From: Oceanospirillales bacterium
GTDB taxonomy: Bacteria; Pseudomonadota; Gammaproteobacteria; Pseudomonadales; Balneatricaceae
Assembly (NCBI GenBank): GCA_007693685.1
Contig: REDB01000211.1
Location: 1-39,592, forward strand
Length of the DNA stretch: 39,592 nt
Direction of reading: 5' to 3'
Shown: positions 36,325-39,592 of the stretch, in pieces
Layout of the letters: every line of letters starts with the position of its first letter
Numbering within the stretch: the first letter of the stretch is position 1
Notes under the pieces: generated by a model
Databases searched by the model: none
What the model was told of the DNA's origin: nothing
Seen by the model: only the letters and a program-made list of their open reading frames with translations
Made by a program: the position numbers and the translations under genes

Positions 36325-37045
36325 TCGGTCGCAATGGCATGCCTGACAAACGTTGCAGGTATGCCTCTCCTCCTAGATTTCGCATCTGTCTAAGTATAAA
36401 TGCCTGACGAGAACGCATATATTGGCTCGGTCGGGTGACATCCATGCGAGCCGGTGAAGGTAACACCACGGCTAGCATGGCAGCCTCTTCACGGGTAATC
36501 TGACTGACCGGTTTATTGAACAAATATTGGCTAGCAGCGCCAACGCCGTACTCCTGTCGACCAAACTGTGCAATGTTTAGATAGATCTCTAAGATGCGCT
36601 CTTTTGACCAAAACACCTCGACTAAAACTGCTAAACCCCATTCAATCACTTTTCTAAAAGTGCTGCGATCTCCCCATAAAAATAGGTTTTTCACAACTTG
36701 CTGAGTGATGGTACTGCCACCACCTGCGGCACGTCCGCTTCGGTAAGCATCAATAGCTGCCTGTGTTGCAGCCCAATCTATTCCGCGATGATCAGGGAAC
36801 TTTTGGTCCTCAGAAGCAATCACAGCTAGTTGAATCGCTGCTGGAATCTCTGCTAAAGGAACCCAGTGATGGCGGGCAAACTCAAGATCTTCATTGAACA
36901 GTGCGCGAACATTGTGCTGTAGCATAAACGACGTTGTCGGCGGATTAATCCAGCGTAAAGACCAGACCAGCAATAGAAATAAAACGCATATCAGCAGAAG
37001 CGTTAAAAATAGCCGTCTAATCCATCGCTTAAGCGTCTTTATCAT
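36299..37045 (-). CDS. mtgA: Monofunctional peptidoglycan transglycosylase MtgA
   Basis: Membrane-anchored glycosyltransferase family 51 enzyme polymerising lipid II into glycan strands. The 248 residues hold an N-terminal anchor (about 11-30), the catalytic glutamate E79 in SEDQKFPDHRGID, GGSTITQQVVKNLFL, and the second acidic motif KERILEIYLNIAQFG. ATG 37045 has AAGAGA six bases upstream; a TTG one codon earlier is too close to that site. It overlaps yejK tail to tail, and no terminator is seen. Confidence 0.94.
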   Translation of the reverse strand: MIKTLKRWIRRLFLTLLLICVLFLLLVWSLRWINPPTTSFMLQHNVRALFNEDLEFARHHWVPLAEIPAAIQLAVIASEDQKFPDHRGIDWAATQAAIDAYRSGRAAGGGSTITQQVVKNLFLWGDRSTFRKVIEWGLAVLVEVFWSKERILEIYLNIAQFGRQEYGVGAASQYLFNKPVSQITREEAAMLAVVLPSPARMDVTRPSQYMRSRQAFILRQMRNLGGEAYLQRLSGMPLRPISLRHEVS

Positions 37046-37162
37046 CAAGTATCTCTTATATAATTAACCAAGTGCTTTTAAAAACATGGATATACACTAA
37101 ACTATACCCAACCACACAGACATAAGCACACACATATCTATACTTACTTATCAGGAGCTATC

Positions 37163-37360
37163 ATGGCAACTATTTCTCTAAAACTCGATGGTCTAACCTG
37201 TGGCGGATGCGTAAAGGCAGTTAAATCTGCTCTTGAACAACTCGAGGGTATTGAATCACTTGAAGTGACCCAAGAATCTGCTCAAGTGACTGGAGACATA
37301 GGCGTTGAGTTACTCATTGAAACCATTGAAAACGCTGGTTTTGAAGCAACTGCCATTTAA
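37163..37360 (+). CDS. copZ: Heavy-metal-associated copper chaperone, CopZ-like
   Basis: A 65-residue single HMA domain with the Cu(I) site GLTCGGC. CAGGAG stands before the ATG. It lies 55 bases ahead of the CopA-type ATPase, its expected acceptor, in the same direction. No classical CueR operator with a long GC-rich dyad is evident in the 117-bp region upstream of copZ. Confidence 0.92.
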   Translation: MATISLKLDGLTCGGCVKAVKSALEQLEGIESLEVTQESAQVTGDIGVELLIETIENAGFEATAI

Positions 37361-37415
37361 GCTCCAGCTCACTAATACTCATCCTTCATCTATTAAAGAG
37401 GTAAAACAACACCTG

Positions 37416-39592
37416 ATGTCATCTTCAACTCGTTTAGCCTTACGTGGACTTCGCTGTGCTGCCTGTGTTAACAGCATTGAAACCGCCCTATCTCAAATCG
37501 ACGGTGTCACCTCCGTTAGCGTCAACCTTGCGGATCGTAGTGCCGATATTCAAGGCGTTACCGATACTCAGAAACTGTTAGACGCTGTTAGTGACGCTGG
37601 GTTTCATGCGACCCCCATTGATGCTAACTATGGAGAAACAGAAAGACGTCAAGAAGAGGCTGAGCAGCTGCAACTGGCTAAACGAAGAACATGGGTTGCG
37701 CTATTATTAGGCGTGCCCCAAATGCTGTTCATGATGACCGGCCATCTTCCTATGCCTGACGAAGGTCGTGCTATTTGGGCGGTCATCGGCATTCTGACGT
37801 TAGGGATGATGGTGTATTCAGGTGGTCATTTCTTTAGCGGTGCATGGAAGGCACTGAAAAACAAACATGCCACCATGGACACCTTAATAGCCATGGGTAC
37901 GGGTAGTGCTTGGCTTTACTCGACACTGGTCATTGTCTGGCCAGATCTACTTCCTGTGGAAGGTCGGCATGTCTATTACGAAGCAGCGGCTTTCATTATT
38001 GGTCTAGTGAATTTAGGCCACGTACTAGAAACTCGCGCTCGTGGACAGGCTTCTCAGGCAATTAGAGCCTTAATGCAATTACAACCCGATACTGCCACCT
38101 TGATTCTACCCGGTGGAGAAGAAAAACCGATGCGTCTTTCTTCCATTCAACCCAGTGATCTGCTGCGAGTAAAACCGGGAGAACGCATCCCTGTCGATGG
38201 TCAGTTAGCAGATGGTGAAACCCGTGTTGATGAGTCGATGCTGACTGGTGAACCCCTTGCGATTCTAAAACAAAAGGGAGATTGGCTGTCTGCTGGTACG
38301 GTTAATTTGTCTGGCAGCATTAAGCTTCGTGTCCGTAAAGTCGGTGAAGAAACGGCGCTGGCACAGATCATTTCACAAGTGCGTCAAGCGCAAAACTCCA
38401 AACCGGCAATTGGGCGCTTAGCTGACAAAATCAGCAGTGTATTCGTTCCTATTGTCATACTGATTGCCATCATCACAGCCATCATCTGGTGGCAAGTCGG
38501 CCCTGAACCTTCAAGTGCTTACGCCTTTATTACCGCCATGACCGTGTTAGTGATCGCTTGTCCCTGTGCGCTTGGATTAGCAACCCCAATGTCGATCACC
38601 GTTGGTGTTGGACGAGCTGCTGGAAAAGGTATCCTTATTCGTAAAGGCGACGCCTTACAAGGTGCGTCACAATTAGATGCGGTAGTGCTTGATAAAACGG
38701 GAACGGTCACCGAAGGTAAACCCGCATTGACTCATATTGAACTGATCAATAACGTGTTTTTTGAAAGGTTGGATAAACAGAATTTAACACCCGAAGACTA
38801 TCTTATTCAGCAGGTCGCAGGTATTGAACGTGCCTCTGAACACCCACTAGCTCAAGCCATTATCAAATCAGCACAAGAGCGCAATTTAACTCTATCGCCT
38901 AGTGGCTCTCCCCATATTCATGCCGGTCAAGGGATTAGTGATCTGATCAATGGTCAACGCTGGGCCATTGGTAATCAAGCGTTAATGGAAGCTGAAGGTG
39001 TAACGATAGATGCTTCGGCACAAAAGCGTATTGAAGAATTATCCGATCAAGGTAATACACTGGTGATGCTGTCTGTTGATGGACAATTAACGGCTTTACT
39101 GGGCATTGCAGATCCAGTTAAGAGTGATAGCGCCAGCGCAATTAGTCGCTTAAAAGAAAGCGGTGTCCGCGTCATTATGTTGACCGGCGACAGTGAACGT
39201 ACCGCTAAGGCAGTGGCTAAACAAGTTGGCATAGATGAAGTGATTGCTCAAGTGATGCCAGATCAGAAAGCGGATAAAATCCGTGAACTGCAAAGTCAGG
39301 GATTAAAAGTCGGCATGGTGGGTGATGGCATCAATGATGCCCCTGCACTTGCACAAGCCAATGTCGGCTTTGCGATAGGAACAGGAACAGATGTCGCGAT
39401 AGAAAGTGCTGATATCACCTTGATGCGAGGCTCTTTAGAAGGTGTTGCTGATGCCATGTTAATTTCTAGGGCAACCTTACGAAACATCTACCAGAACCTG
39501 TTTGGAGCATTTATCTATAACACCTTAGGGATTCCATTGGCTGCAGGGATTCTGTTTCCGTTAACGGGATGGTTAATGAATCCAGCCTATGC
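37416..39592 (+). CDS. copA: Cu(I)-exporting P1B ATPase CopA, 3' end beyond window
   Basis: Copper detoxification pump; 725 residues are visible and the frame is open to the window's end. A single N-terminal HMA domain has GLRCAAC. The transmembrane CPC lies at 382-384, the phosphorylated aspartate at 426 (DKTGTVTEG), and MVGDGINDAPAL near the end. The visible part already includes the last spans (FGAFIYNTLGIPLAAG), so only a short tail is missing. AAAGAGGT lies about 12 bases before the ATG, a rather long spacing. Unlike CcoI it lacks the CCPGC N-terminal extension, so the two pumps look functionally separate. Confidence 0.93.
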   Translation, partial: MSSSTRLALRGLRCAACVNSIETALSQIDGVTSVSVNLADRSADIQGVTDTQKLLDAVSDAGFHATPIDANYGETERRQEEAEQLQLAKRRTWVALLLGVPQMLFMMTGHLPMPDEGRAIWAVIGILTLGMMVYSGGHFFSGAWKALKNKHATMDTLIAMGTGSAWLYSTLVIVWPDLLPVEGRHVYYEAAAFIIGLVNLGHVLETRARGQASQAIRALMQLQPDTATLILPGGEEKPMRLSSIQPSDLLRVKPGERIPVDGQLADGETRVDESMLTGEPLAILKQKGDWLSAGTVNLSGSIKLRVRKVGEETALAQIISQVRQAQNSKPAIGRLADKISSVFVPIVILIAIITAIIWWQVGPEPSSAYAFITAMTVLVIACPCALGLATPMSITVGVGRAAGKGILIRKGDALQGASQLDAVVLDKTGTVTEGKPALTHIELINNVFFERLDKQNLTPEDYLIQQVAGIERASEHPLAQAIIKSAQERNLTLSPSGSPHIHAGQGISDLINGQRWAIGNQALMEAEGVTIDASAQKRIEELSDQGNTLVMLSVDGQLTALLGIADPVKSDSASAISRLKESGVRVIMLTGDSERTAKAVAKQVGIDEVIAQVMPDQKADKIRELQSQGLKVGMVGDGINDAPALAQANVGFAIGTGTDVAIESADITLMRGSLEGVADAMLISRATLRNIYQNLFGAFIYNTLGIPLAAGILFPLTGWLMNPAY

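Overview
The window is ordinary-looking chromosome of a moderate-GC, probably marine gammaproteobacterium, most like the Oceanospirillales or the pseudomonad neighbourhood. I infer this from the gene order ccoNOQP-ccoGHIS-(DsbD_2-like gene)-hemN-anr-apt, a Pseudomonas-type arrangement, and from the RdgC, YejK, MtgA and NhaR-like protein types. No phage, transposon, CRISPR array, tRNA or rRNA is recognisable. Codon use looks even throughout, so nothing argues for a recently acquired island.

Layout. (1) 43-11093: a complete module for low-oxygen respiration. It holds the cbb3 oxidase subunits (ccoNOQP), their assembly and copper-delivery genes (ccoG, ccoH, ccoI, ccoS), a small TauE/DsbD_2-like membrane protein, oxygen-independent coproporphyrinogen dehydrogenase (hemN) and the oxygen sensor FNR/Anr. 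Two clear intrinsic-terminator hairpins isolate ccoG from its neighbours. (2) 11135-13228: apt, rdgC and queE. (3) 13245-19819: a bile-acid-symporter-family transporter, a 488-bp non-coding AT-rich stretch with DnaA-box-like sites, a cation-efflux protein, glutathione reductase, exonuclease III, a tandem universal stress protein and a lipoprotein lytic transglycosylase. (4) 19907-24770: a DUF3360-like permease, then a two-gene operon pairing a secreted two-domain rhodanese with a membrane PAS-GGDEF-EAL protein. (5) 25110-26368: an orphan 105-residue protein and an NhaR-like LysR regulator. (6) 26389-31062: a tightly coupled operon of an RND/MMPL transporter, a LolA-like periplasmic protein and an outer-membrane beta-barrel. 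(7) 31226-37045: YjgR ATPase, YihY, an overlapping arsC-like/wrbA/DUF2069/yejK operon, and mtgA, whose 3' end overlaps yejK. (8) 37163 to the end: a CopZ-like chaperone and a CopA copper ATPase cut by the window edge.

Themes. Copper recurs: copper for the oxidase (CcoI, CcoG), detoxification (CopZ/CopA) and two distinct P1B ATPases. Oxygen and redox control also recurs: Anr, HemN, Gor, WrbA, Usp. I found no convincing wholly new multi-gene system. The best candidates for follow-up are the rhodanese/c-di-GMP operon, the RND/LolA-like/barrel operon with its palindromic promoter, the DnaA-box region, and a possible microprotein interrupted at a run of seven G.
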